This document shows, piece after piece, positions 16,049 through 24,420 of a stretch of 64,000 bases of DNA. The notes below the pieces were generated by a model. It ran no database searches. It saw nothing but the letters and a program-made list of their open reading frames with translations, and was not told where the DNA came from. The stretch comes from Hyphomicrobium_A sp963722495 (GTDB taxonomy: Bacteria > Pseudomonadota > Alphaproteobacteria > Rhizobiales > Hyphomicrobiaceae), in contig CAVRND010000027.1 in NCBI GenBank assembly GCA_963722495.1, positions 62,001 to 126,000 on the forward strand, in the 5' to 3' direction. The translations under genes and the position numbers were made by a program. Every line of letters starts with the position of its first letter. The stretch's first letter is position 1.

Positions 16049-17800
16049 ATGACCGATGTTGCGAACAATCTGAGTGTCTCGGGCGATGCTCCGGCTGGTG
16101 CTTCGCCGTCTTATGCCGCCGGGGCAGCGGTGGCCTCCCGCGCCATCACACGCATTGCCTCCGACCCAAGCGCCGTCAGCGCGCGCACCGTCCACGATGT
16201 AACCTACGACCTGCTTCGGACGCTCGGCCTGACTACTATTTTCGGCAATCCCGGCTCGACCGAAGAACCATTCCTGAAAAACTTTCCCTCCGACTTCCAA
16301 TACATCCTCGGGCTGCAGGAAGCCTCGGTGGTCGGCATGGCCGACGGCTTCGCGCAAGCCACCAATAAGCCAGTCCTGGTCAGCTTGCACACGGGCGCGG
16401 GGACAGGCAACGCTATGTGCGCGATCATGGGCGCCTTTCAGAACAAGACGCCGCTGATCATCATTGCCGGCCAGCAGCATCGTTCCATGGTGCTCTGCGA
16501 GCCGTTCCTCACCAATCGCGATGCGACGACGCTCCCCAAGCCGTGGGTAAAGTGGGCCTATGAGCCGGCGCGGGCACAGGACGTTCCTGCTGCCATCATG
16601 CGCGCCTACGCAGTCGCTCTGCAGCCCCCGGCGGGCCCCGTATTCTTATCCGTCCCGTTGGACGATTGGGACCAACCCGCGCTCGGCACGCCGACCGTTC
16701 GCACGGTGAGCTCGCGCTATGCTCCCGATCCCGTTCGCTTGCAGGAGTTTGCTGACAAGATCGGTCGCGCTAAGCGTCCCGTCCTCGTCTATGGGCCTGA
16801 GATCGACCGGGCCGGCGGCTGGGAAGCGGGCATCAAGTTCGCCGAGCGGCTACGGGCGCCAGTGTTCCTCTCCCCGATCGCCGAGCGAATATCATTTCCA
16901 CAGAACCATCCCCAGTTCCAGGGGATGCTGCCGATGGCGATTGGTCCGCTCAGCGAGCGGCTTAAGGGCTACGACCTCGTCATCGTCTTGGGCGCCAGTG
17001 TGTTTCGCTATTACCCCTACGTCGCGGGCTCGTATCTACCCGACGGCGCCGCGCTGCTGCAGGTCACCAGCGATCCCAACGATGCAGGCGCCGCCGCAGT
17101 AGGCGACAGCCTGCTGGGAGACGCCAAGCTTGTCCTCGAGGCGTTGGTCGAACGCGTCTCGCAGAACAAGGCGCGAGCAATGCCGGCGCCGTTGAAGGTA
17201 ATGAAGCCGGCTCCCCAGGCCAATGAACCGCTGACCGCCGCCGAAGCCTTTGCAGCGCTGGCTGAGGCCCGGCCTGCGGACGCCATCCTTGTCCAGGAAT
17301 CGCCCTCGAATGCTCTCGACCTTTTGGCGCTTTGGCCCACGGTAACGCCCGAGTCCTATTTCAGTTACGCCAGCGGCGGGCTGGGATGGAACGCGCCGGC
17401 CGCAGTCGGCATAGCGCTAGCCCAGAAGAAGAATGGGAGCGGTCGGCCAGTCATCGCGGTCATCGGGGATGGATCAATGCAATACTCGATTCAAAACCTT
17501 TACACCGCTGCACAGCAGCGCTTGAAGATCGTCTACATCGTGCCCTGCAATGGCGAGTACGAGGTTCTAAAGCAGTTCGCCGTGCTGGAAAATACGCCCA
17601 ATGTCCCTGGGCTCGATCTGCCGGGCTTCGACTTCGTCGCGCTCGCGAAGGGTTATGGCTGCATCGGCGTCGAGGCCAAGACGCCCGAGGAGATCAAAGC
17701 CGCTTTTGCCGCCGCGCTGAAGGCCGACGGGCCGACGGTCATCGCCATCCCAACCAAGCGTGAGCTTCGGCCGTTGATTGCGAGCGACGGAGGCAATTAA
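16049..17800 (+). CDS. mdlC: Benzoylformate decarboxylase-like TPP enzyme
   Basis: 583 residues. It aligns by eye along its length with Pseudomonas benzoylformate decarboxylase and keeps its catalytic residues: Ser in FGNPGSTEE (S70), the TPP-activating Glu in LQEASVVGMADG (E91), His in SLHTGAGTGNA (H114) and His in FPQNHPQFQG (H287). The TPP-binding region is VIGDGSMQYSIQNLYTAAQQ. The expected reaction is benzoylformate to benzaldehyde plus CO2, the mandelate pathway, but no mandelate dehydrogenase or racemase is nearby, so the natural 2-oxoacid is uncertain. A 45-residue Ala/Ser-rich N-terminal extension precedes the usual start. GGAGGATACGAGC gives a strong ribosome binding site. Confidence 0.87.
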   Translation: MTDVANNLSVSGDAPAGASPSYAAGAAVASRAITRIASDPSAVSARTVHDVTYDLLRTLGLTTIFGNPGSTEEPFLKNFPSDFQYILGLQEASVVGMADGFAQATNKPVLVSLHTGAGTGNAMCAIMGAFQNKTPLIIIAGQQHRSMVLCEPFLTNRDATTLPKPWVKWAYEPARAQDVPAAIMRAYAVALQPPAGPVFLSVPLDDWDQPALGTPTVRTVSSRYAPDPVRLQEFADKIGRAKRPVLVYGPEIDRAGGWEAGIKFAERLRAPVFLSPIAERISFPQNHPQFQGMLPMAIGPLSERLKGYDLVIVLGASVFRYYPYVAGSYLPDGAALLQVTSDPNDAGAAAVGDSLLGDAKLVLEALVERVSQNKARAMPAPLKVMKPAPQANEPLTAAEAFAALAEARPADAILVQESPSNALDLLALWPTVTPESYFSYASGGLGWNAPAAVGIALAQKKNGSGRPVIAVIGDGSMQYSIQNLYTAAQQRLKIVYIVPCNGEYEVLKQFAVLENTPNVPGLDLPGFDFVALAKGYGCIGVEAKTPEEIKAAFAAALKADGPTVIAIPTKRELRPLIASDGGN

Positions 17801-17842
17801 GGGAAAGCGCCGACGTGTGACCTTGGGCGGACCATAGTACGC

Positions 17843-17906
17843 CTCGGGTCATGTGCACGCGTCACACCATCCGTGACCTTGGTCTTCCCCACATAGCGGA
17901 CGTGGA
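17843..17906 (+). repeat. Dispersed intergenic repeat, copy 2
   Basis: Reads CTCGGGTCATGTGCACGCGT then CACACCATCCGTGACC and TGGTCTTCCCCACATAGCGG, ending ACGTGG. Copy 1 at 6645-6712 shares nearly every base over about 55 positions. This copy retains the closing AGCGGAC. It lies in the 274-bp gap after the TPP enzyme gene, which otherwise shows no gene. Confidence 0.7.
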
Positions 17907-18074
17907 TAGGGCATTAGCGTCTCTGGTCGCGGCTCAGCCATGGGGCTTTTGTGGCCGGTCGTGTGCGCCCGCAGCAGACTTGTAAGTTATGAATTTGTAA
18001 CTGGCCGGTGGCCTCAGCGGCTTTTAGTGTGCTTGTTCCCGGTTGTGCCTTCGATGGAATTAGGAGGACACTGC

Positions 18075-18560
18075 ATGGCTATTTTGCTCAACCGCCGAGG
18101 CGTTCTCGCCGCCGGCGGAGCGATAGTGGCGCTTGCGGCTTCGGGCCTACGTTTGCCCGCCGGAGCGCAAGGCATCGCGCCAACCCCCTCGATGCGGGGC
18201 GGGTCCAACAATTATCTTCCGGGAGCGCCCATCGTGGAACGGATTGGGGGCGGAGGCTTCTGGATGAGTGGCACCGTGCGCCGTGCTGGAGATGGGTCAC
18301 CGCTCAGAGGTCAGCGCATACAAATTTGGGCGCACACAACGGAAGGGCATGAGCGTGACCCGCACAGCCACGGGGCTACGCTCACGGATGAAGAGGGGCG
18401 GTTTCGGCTCGAGATGCCGCAGATCGTTCCGGCCTTTGGTCAGCCGCATGGGCACCTCGCCTATGATAGCGGCAAGTTCGAGACCGTCTTCCTTCGTCCC
18501 CTAATGGCGAGTGCTAAAGACACGAGCCTTGAGGCGCACTTCGTCCTCCGGCCGGCTTGA
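18075..18560 (+). CDS. Tat-exported intradiol-dioxygenase-fold protein
   Basis: 161 residues from ATG 18075 with AGGAGG 7 nt upstream, which rules out the longer frame back to 17940. The N-terminus is a twin-arginine signal (NRRGVLAAGGAIVALAASG, cut near GAQG). The mature domain has the intradiol-dioxygenase beta-sandwich pattern: FWMSGTVRRAGDGSPLRGQR, IQIWAHTTEGHERDPHSHGA, TLTDEEGRFRLEMPQIVPAF and GQPHGHLAYDSGKF. True intradiol enzymes bind Fe(III) with two Tyr and two His. Several His are present here, but only one clear Tyr near the site, so catalysis is uncertain. It overlaps the downstream ferric-reductase-like gene by four bases. Confidence 0.75.
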   Translation: MAILLNRRGVLAAGGAIVALAASGLRLPAGAQGIAPTPSMRGGSNNYLPGAPIVERIGGGGFWMSGTVRRAGDGSPLRGQRIQIWAHTTEGHERDPHSHGATLTDEEGRFRLEMPQIVPAFGQPHGHLAYDSGKFETVFLRPLMASAKDTSLEAHFVLRPA

Positions 18561-19216
18561 ACGACGTTGGTTCAGGGCGCGTAAAATTGGTCAGGGTATG
18601 CCTGATCTGGGGCGCCGTCGCCGTCGCCGTTGCCGTGCCGATCATCGCTGCCGCGCTCAGCCCGCTGCTCGCATGGCGCGAGCCTATCTACATCGTCGCC
18701 GGACTTGCAGGGGTCGCGGGACTGACCCTGATGATGTTTCAGCCTTTGCTGATTGGTGGCTACTTGCCCGGAGTTTCTCCGTATCAGGCACGACGCGCAC
18801 ATCGTTGGACAGGAGCCTTGCTGGTTGCAGCCGTGGTCATACACGTCGCTGGGCTTTGGATCACCAGTCCGCCGGACGTGGTCGACGCCCTTCTCTTCAC
18901 ATCACCGACGCCCTTCTCGACCTGGGGGGTTATCGCCATGTGGGCCGTCTTCGCCGTCGCAATCATGGTCGCGCTCCGCCAGCGATTAGGCCTGCGTCTT
19001 CGGACGTGGCGGATCGCTCATACGCTCCTCGCAGCGGTCATTGTCATAGGAACCGCTGTCCATAGCGTACTAATCGAGGGGACCATGGAAACGGTGTCAA
19101 AGGTGGCCTTGTGCGCCGTGGTAGTTGCGGCGACGCTGAAAGTCATCGCGGACAAACGAGTATGGCAAGGCAAAGCACGTCGCACTGACCAGCGACACAC
19201 GCGAGACGGCGCGTGA
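18557..19216 (+). CDS. Ferric reductase-like heme transmembrane protein
   Basis: 219 residues from a TTG that overlaps the previous stop (TTGA), implying coupled translation. Six membrane helices with the ferric-reductase/NOX-type core: YLPGVSPYQARRAHRWTGAL with His before the helix, VAAVVIHVAGLWITSPP, RLRTWRIAHTLLAAVIVIGT and AVHSVLIEG give paired His suited to two b-hemes. No flavin or NAD domain follows, so an external electron donor is needed. Pairing with a Tat-exported iron-type fold protein suggests a periplasmic redox couple, which is my inference. Confidence 0.75.
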   Translation: MNDVGSGRVKLVRVCLIWGAVAVAVAVPIIAAALSPLLAWREPIYIVAGLAGVAGLTLMMFQPLLIGGYLPGVSPYQARRAHRWTGALLVAAVVIHVAGLWITSPPDVVDALLFTSPTPFSTWGVIAMWAVFAVAIMVALRQRLGLRLRTWRIAHTLLAAVIVIGTAVHSVLIEGTMETVSKVALCAVVVAATLKVIADKRVWQGKARRTDQRHTRDGA

Positions 19217-19297
19217 CCGGGAGCGGGTAGCCTCGGCCGAAATACCGCCCAGGAAAATTGGTAGAGCGTACCTATTATCTCCAGTCGCGTGGTTCAG

Positions 19298-19843
19298 ATG
19301 AAGTTCATGTTGCTTGTTGCGGCTTCGATGATCCTGTCGCCGCCGGTGGCGGTACCTGCACGAGCAGGCGATGCAGAAGCGGCCAAGGCGCTGATCGAGC
19401 GCTGGTACGCCGAACTCCGGAAGAACAGGATGGGCGGTCAAAGCCGGTATTGGACGCTCCTCGCACCGGGCAACATCGTTGAACCGTCGCGCCGCTGTCA
19501 CGATCCGAGTAAACCGCAACCGCGCGTGTTGAAGTTGGTCGAAACGGCGTTCTACGGATTCCTCGCCATCCGCGCGCAGAAATTCGCGCACGAGATCGAG
19601 TTCATGCAGATGGAACGGACACTCGCCCGCATCCAGGTATGGGAGCGCGGGTGGATCTATGCGGGCGCAACAAAAACTACGTACGAGAACGCGGCCGGCG
19701 GGACCTTCATCCTGGTGAAAAAGGAAGGAGAGGACTGGAAAATCCTCGTATACGAATCGAGATCAAGCGCCGTGCGCGCCCAGGATCGGCATGGACCAAT
19801 GCCAGACCTCACCCCCGAGAACGCGCGGCCGGTGATAGAATAA
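19298..19843 (+). CDS. Secreted protein of unknown function, SnoaL/NTF2-like in outline
   Basis: 181 residues from ATG 19298; a GTG nine bases upstream is an alternative and no clear ribosome binding site decides. The signal peptide is KFMLLVAASMILSPPVAVPA, cut at ARA-G. The mature domain (AEAAKALIERWYAELRKNRM, then strands ending FILVKKEGEDWKILVYES) has the helix-then-sheet order of SnoaL-like folds. It ends with TPENARPVIE. Function unknown. It follows the heme protein by 81 bp. Confidence 0.65.
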   Translation: MKFMLLVAASMILSPPVAVPARAGDAEAAKALIERWYAELRKNRMGGQSRYWTLLAPGNIVEPSRRCHDPSKPQPRVLKLVETAFYGFLAIRAQKFAHEIEFMQMERTLARIQVWERGWIYAGATKTTYENAAGGTFILVKKEGEDWKILVYESRSSAVRAQDRHGPMPDLTPENARPVIE

Positions 19844-20021
19844 TGCCGCAGCCGCCACGCCCCTGGCATGACAAGGGGTGGCATTCGGGCATCATCCGAG
19901 CAACTCCATACTGGTTCCATGTCGACAGCTGGTTGGCCTCCTGGACGAGGAGCGCTAACGGGAAACGGAGGGTCTCGGTGGCCGCGCTTGAGCGCTACGC
20001 GGCTTCTCAAGGAAAATCAGA

Positions 20022-21584
20022 ATGGCGACGATCGTTACGGTCCACGGCACCTTCTCAAGCGGACCACTCGAGGGGGAGAAGTGGTGGCAGCTAGGCAGCG
20101 GCTTCGCGTCGGGCATTCCGCAGCTGATCGAGGGCGCCGACCGTCGCCTCGTTGTCGAGCCCTTTGTTTGGGACGGTTACAACAGCGAAACGGCACGCTA
20201 CGCCGCGGGGGCGCGACTGGCAGCCCGGCTTCAAGCGCTCGACGCCAGCGGGGAGCCCTTTGTCGTCATCGGACATAGTCACGGTGGATCGGTGCTCAGC
20301 GCCGCACTTCTTAACGCGGCCCGCAGCAAGCAGCCGTTGGCCAACATGCGCCGCTGGATCACGGTTGGCACGCCGTTTCTCAAAACCCAACGCCAGCGGT
20401 TCCTCTTCTCGAGGCTCGGCATCCTCGGCAAGGCCATCTATCTCACCCTGCTGACGTTCCTGTTATTGGGCGTCCTCATCGCCCTGGGCGGATCGGTTGA
20501 AGCCGAGCCCGTTGCCTGGGTGATGCTGATGGCGACATTCCTTGTCCCGATCGGGCTCTTCTACGGTCTCCTTGGCTTTCAGGAGCGCCGTCGCTCACTA
20601 CGGTTCAATCGCCGGGGCCTTGGCTTTGCCGAGCAGCATTTCGCTGATCGCTGGCTGTCGCTCTGGCATGCCAAGGACGAGGCAGTGAAATGCCTCAAGG
20701 CCGTGAAGCGCGTCGACGTCAAAATCTTTCCGCGCCATTTTGCGGCGTCCGCCTTGAACCTGTTGGTGATCGGTTTCATACCGCTGTTATGCGTCCTGAC
20801 CCTCAACTCGCAGTCAGCCATGAACGCCATTGCGGCGCGCGTCTTCGCCGTCATTGATCCCTCCGAAGCCCAGAACCTTTATCCATCGGACGGCGCGAAT
20901 ATCTTCGAGAACGCGGCGGTTCTGTTCATCGGTTTGCTGGTCATTCCCGCAAACCTCCTGCTGCCGGCGGTTTCCTTTGACAAAATGCCGCTGCTGGCGG
21001 AGATCGGACTTCTCGTTTTTGGGCTGGCCCTGCTCCTCGCAACAGCGGCTTTGATAACTGTCGCATTCAGTGTCATCGCTAAATTTACGAGTCACGGCTT
21101 GAGCCTTGTTCTCAATCCGCTGACCCTGGCCCAGCTCAAGGCCGCCACCTACGGCAGTGACGCGCTGGAGGACTTTGCCGTCGATGCGCGCGAGTGGCCC
21201 ACCTGGCTGACGCGCGGATATCCACCTTTGCCGCCACGCATCGCGGATGGCATCGAAGCTGCGAGCGACGCCGCCATCGGCACAGCTGTTCCGAAGTTCC
21301 GGAACATCGTCGATAGCCTGACGGCGGCCGAAAGCGCTGAGGCGACATCGGACGTGGTCGCAGACTACCTGACGTGGCGGGAGCTGATTTACACCTCATA
21401 CTTCGATGATGAGGACTTCCTGGCGCTGTTAGCGTACGCCCTCTGCCATACGGGCGCCTTCCACCCCACGCCACTGTTCGCGGGGCATCCAGCGTTTGCG
21501 ATTGCGGGTGAGGCTTATGCGTCAATTACCCAAAGCGCGGTGGTGGCATCTCCCGCCCCGCTGCAGCAGGCCGCTGCGCACTGA
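20022..21584 (+). CDS. Alpha/beta hydrolase with embedded membrane segments
   Basis: 520 residues. It starts directly with the first strand and oxyanion region (MATIVTVHGTFSSGP). The nucleophile elbow is VIGHSHGGSVLSAAL (GHSHG, Ser near residue 88). Segments that follow are hydrophobic near 138-187 (YLTLLTFLLLGVLIALGG, MLMATFLVPIGLFYGLLG), 246-262 and 295-350 (IGLLVFGLALLLATAALIT), so the hydrolase fold is joined to about five membrane helices. The C-terminal 150 residues are soluble. AAGGAAAATCAGA precedes the ATG. Substrate unknown; a lipase or esterase at the inner membrane is likely. The expected Asp and His of the triad could not be assigned. Confidence 0.75.
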   Translation: MATIVTVHGTFSSGPLEGEKWWQLGSGFASGIPQLIEGADRRLVVEPFVWDGYNSETARYAAGARLAARLQALDASGEPFVVIGHSHGGSVLSAALLNAARSKQPLANMRRWITVGTPFLKTQRQRFLFSRLGILGKAIYLTLLTFLLLGVLIALGGSVEAEPVAWVMLMATFLVPIGLFYGLLGFQERRRSLRFNRRGLGFAEQHFADRWLSLWHAKDEAVKCLKAVKRVDVKIFPRHFAASALNLLVIGFIPLLCVLTLNSQSAMNAIAARVFAVIDPSEAQNLYPSDGANIFENAAVLFIGLLVIPANLLLPAVSFDKMPLLAEIGLLVFGLALLLATAALITVAFSVIAKFTSHGLSLVLNPLTLAQLKAATYGSDALEDFAVDAREWPTWLTRGYPPLPPRIADGIEAASDAAIGTAVPKFRNIVDSLTAAESAEATSDVVADYLTWRELIYTSYFDDEDFLALLAYALCHTGAFHPTPLFAGHPAFAIAGEAYASITQSAVVASPAPLQQAAAH

Positions 21585-21710
21585 TCTTGGCTGACTTAGC
21601 CGGCGCCGCACGTAGTTCTCGGCCCGGAGGTGTATCTATTTGGATAACGCCACCTCTCGCCAAAATTGTTCTATAGGCACACGAGCGGTTCAGCTTCCCT
21701 GGGGGCGGTG

Positions 21711-22983
21711 GTGAGGTCTCACGATATTGGTGTCGGATCGCGTGCGTTTGTGTTCGCCGTGTTCCTTGCTCTTGGCGTCTCTTTCGTAGCGACGACCGCG
21801 GTGCTGGCCTATGAATTTTGGGGCAGCGGTTGGTTCGATCTCGCTGCCATGGACAGCCACCTTTTCCTCTTCTTTCCGACGCTTGGGATAGTGGCGCTAT
21901 TCGCCTTCTATGTCCCGTCGGCAGCGCTTGTCGACTTCTACTGGCGGCATGTCCCGCTCGGCCGTATTCGGTTTGCCGCTGGCAGTCTGATCCTTTGCGG
22001 ATTGTCGTTCATGATCGCGATGGGCCTGCTTGCCAGTCCTAAGCGGTCCATTTGGGAAATCGCTCCTTCCATCCTGACATCGGACCAGGGCGAGGGCATA
22101 GACTGCGCCCAGGGCAGCGTGTGCGAACGTCTGCCAATGCTGGCGGCGTTGCGGGGGCTGCGCGAGGTTAGCCAATCCCGCTGGGGAGTTGGTGACTTCG
22201 TCCGATCTTGCGACCGTGACGAGTTTCTTGAAGCGACAACCGGGCCGGAGCGCAAGCGCTTCTGCTTCGCGTCGACGCGGCTCACCTCGTCGCCGCTGCT
22301 GCAGGGGGATGCCGAATGCTGCCGGGCGCAGCAGCGACTCAGCGCCGCTATCAGTGAAAATTTCGCGCAGCCCGATCGGCGATCGCTGACCTCAAAGGCG
22401 CATGCGTTGACGCTCCCGCTGAAGGTGTTCTTCCTGCTTGTGTTGCTGACGATCAGCATCCTGCTCGTAACGCGGCACCGTGGCATCGAGGCAAATTACC
22501 GAGCGAGCGCTAGGAGCATGGAATTCTCTGTGATCGTTGGCACGGCGGCCGTCCTCGTTCTTTCCGTTCATGTCGCAGGCGTTCGTGGAATCGGTCTCAG
22601 CGCTATACGGCCTCTCCGGACGCGGCACCTTCAGCGTCATCACGCCAATACTCAGCCTGGCGTTCGGCATTTGGACCCTGCTGATCGTGTTTTTCTTCTA
22701 CCGGCGTAGGGACAAGGACCTCGAGGCCGTCGGCAAGATGGGCAGCGCTATCGCGGCGGCTCTGGCGGTGTTGAAATACGGCGTCGTTGTAGCCGTCTTT
22801 ACCCGCTTGCTTGGTTCAGGCGCTACCGTGCCCAGCATTACAGGCCTCGTGGTCGTTTGCGTCGCGACGATTATCGTATTGTTGTGGTTGCCCCGGCGGT
22901 GGATGCGCGCTTCGGAAGCGGCAACCCATGGGACCGCCCGCGTGCCAGACCCCTACTGCGCGGCGATGCTCTCGATCACATGA
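21711..22983 (+). CDS. Polytopic membrane protein of unknown function (one frame change)
   Basis: About 423 residues once one extra base near 22558-22563 is removed. Before it the frame reads FSVIVGTAAVLVL; after it the next frame gives FPFMSQAFVESVSALYGLSG and further helices (ILSLAFGIWTLLIVFFF, YGVVVAVFTRLLGSG) to TGA 22983. The N-terminal part has three helices, then a periplasmic loop of about 120 residues with several Cys (DCAQGSVCERL, RSCDRDEF, AECCRAQQR), then a second helical block. GTG 21711 is a guess at the start; TTG 21666 is possible. It follows the hydrolase gene by 126 bp and may be its partner. The end overlaps the convergent gene by 31 bp. Confidence 0.6.
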
Positions 22984-23762
22984 ACTTCCTGAGTGCGTCC
23001 ATAGTCGCGCATCAGAGTCACTGTCAAAGGCGCGACAAAACCATCGCGGCGAATGACGCCTTCCCCTTCGCCTTCGCGCTGTGCGCCGGCACCGGACGGC
23101 AACGCCCAAGTGATCGCAAAGTCTCCTTCGGGGACCGTCGGCTCGACCGTCACGTCCACCAGCAAGCCCCCGTGCCATTTGATAGTCGAGGCGCCGAACT
23201 TTGTCGCGAAGCCGGTATAGGAGCGCGCGAAGTTCATCGCCTCGATCGCCCTCGCCACATGCCAGGCCACCTGCTCCGCCGTGTGATTGTCTGGCACGCT
23301 ACGCGCCACACCGCGCCACTTAGGCGGCAACGCGTCGGCGCGCCGCTGTAGCTCACGCTGGAGGTTCGGCCAATCAGCCACTTCCGTGAGGAAGCCCCGC
23401 TCATCGACCAGCATGTCGAAGGGAAGGCCATCGAGCATCAGAGCCGCTGCCACCACCATATTCATTCCGCCGCTGTCAGCATGTTTGACGTCGCCGACGA
23501 GCAGGCGAAGGCGGTAGCCGTCTTTCTCGCGCACGGGCGTCACCGCGAGGGTGTAGTCGACGCTGAGGCTGTCAGAAGGCAGACCGGGAGGGTCGGGGAC
23601 GTATCTGAGACGGTACTGCACGCGAAAGGCCTGCGTGACACCCGGAGCTGGGCTGAACACGACCTTCGGCATGGTCATCTGTTCGGCCGTTGCCGCTGGC
23701 TGCGCCCAGACGAACGCGACCATCATTATTGGTACAACCCGCGAGAGCAATAGAGACGACAA
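22953..23762 (-). CDS. Secreted protein of unknown function
   Basis: 269 residues from a TTG with AAGG nine bases upstream; an ATG pair at 23726/23723 would shorten the signal peptide. The signal is LLLSRVVPIMMVAFVWAQPA, cut near ATA-E. The mature protein is beta-rich (FRVQYRLRYVPDPPGLPSDS, LSVDYTLAVTPVREKDGYRL, WHGGLLVDVTVEPTVPEGDF). I do not recognise the family; the periodic strands suggest a periplasmic lipid- or ligand-binding beta structure. Confidence 0.65.
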   Translation of the reverse strand: MSSLLLSRVVPIMMVAFVWAQPAATAEQMTMPKVVFSPAPGVTQAFRVQYRLRYVPDPPGLPSDSLSVDYTLAVTPVREKDGYRLRLLVGDVKHADSGGMNMVVAAALMLDGLPFDMLVDERGFLTEVADWPNLQRELQRRADALPPKWRGVARSVPDNHTAEQVAWHVARAIEAMNFARSYTGFATKFGASTIKWHGGLLVDVTVEPTVPEGDFAITWALPSGAGAQREGEGEGVIRRDGFVAPLTVTLMRDYGRTQEVHVIESIAAQ

Positions 23763-23899
23763 GGCTGCGACCTTTGCTTAGTTGCCGGGTCCGCGATGTC
23801 TCGAGAACAGCGCATCGCTGCGCCCTGGGGGAAATCATACAGCTCCGTATTGGTTGCCGCCAACTCTCGGCATGAGGAATGGCGATCACCGTGGAGGGC

Positions 23900-23975
23900 C
23901 GAGAAGGGTCATGAGCACGCGTCGCGCTATCCGCTGCTTCGTCTGATCTGCCGCCAACAGCGGACGTGGCGGGCG
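23900..23975 (+). repeat. Dispersed intergenic repeat, copy 3 (diverged)
   Basis: Reads GAAGGGTCATGAGCACGCGT then CGCGCTATCCGCTGC and closes with CCAACAGCGGACGTGGCGGG. It matches copies 1 and 2 in the GGGTCATG.GCACGCGTC and ATCCG blocks and in the closing AGCGGACGTGG, but the middle is diverged. It sits 160 bp from the integrase remnant. Confidence 0.55.
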
Positions 23976-24135
23976 ACGAGATCCGCGCGGCCCATCTTAG
24001 TGCAGCCGACTTCCGCAACTGGGACGGAGCGGACGTCGACTGTCACGGCGAGGGATAAGCTGACGAGGTCGGCTTCTGTATACTCGCGCCCGAATGGCTG
24101 ACATCACTGCCTGAAGACGATCATCGTCTCGGCAG

Positions 24136-24222
24136 TCATTTCGACGGCCGTAAATGGGATGCCACCGATGCCGTAGCCCGTGCTCGCCAACGGCCCGTGG
24201 GTAGCTTATCGAAGCTTGCCAT
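24136..24222 (-). pseudogene. Remnant of a site-specific integrase (first ~15 codons)
   Basis: ATG 24222 starts a 28-codon frame whose first residues MASFDKLPTGRWRAR match the typical N-terminus of phage-type tyrosine integrases (MA.F.KLPSGKWRAR.RR.G). After Arg15 the resemblance stops and the frame ends at 24136, so the body of the gene is deleted or replaced. It points away from dusA, which begins 139 bp away, as integrase genes of dusA-inserted elements do. Short length makes chance resemblance possible. Confidence 0.5.
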
Positions 24223-24240
24223 GGGGCCTACATTGGGTGC

Positions 24241-24420
24241 CTGGCCGCGTGCACAAACCGTGCACACGGAAGGTGAGAAAAGGTGGGTAGAGATGAGAAC
24301 AGAAGCGAACAAATTTGTGCATGTTCTCGTCCGTGCACACTGAGAGAACAGGGTAAATCTGTGTTTTATCAGCCGCATAGGTTCTCTGTCGCTCCTATGA
24401 TGGATTGGACGGACCGGCAC
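24241..24420. mobile_element. Putative att junction at the 5' end of dusA
   Basis: The 120 bp before dusA carry four copies of GTGCACA or its complement (24249, 24260, 24316 as complement with one change, 24333), plus GAGAAC at 24295 and 24344 and its complement GTTCTC at 24323. Such clustered short repeats are typical integrase arm sites. The first codons of dusA (24361 to about 24400) use TTT, TAT, AGG, TCT, GCT and CCT, unlike the very GC-rich codons of the rest of the gene, as if the 5' end came from the incoming element. The crossover core would be the region encoding SVAPMMDWTD. Confidence 0.55.
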
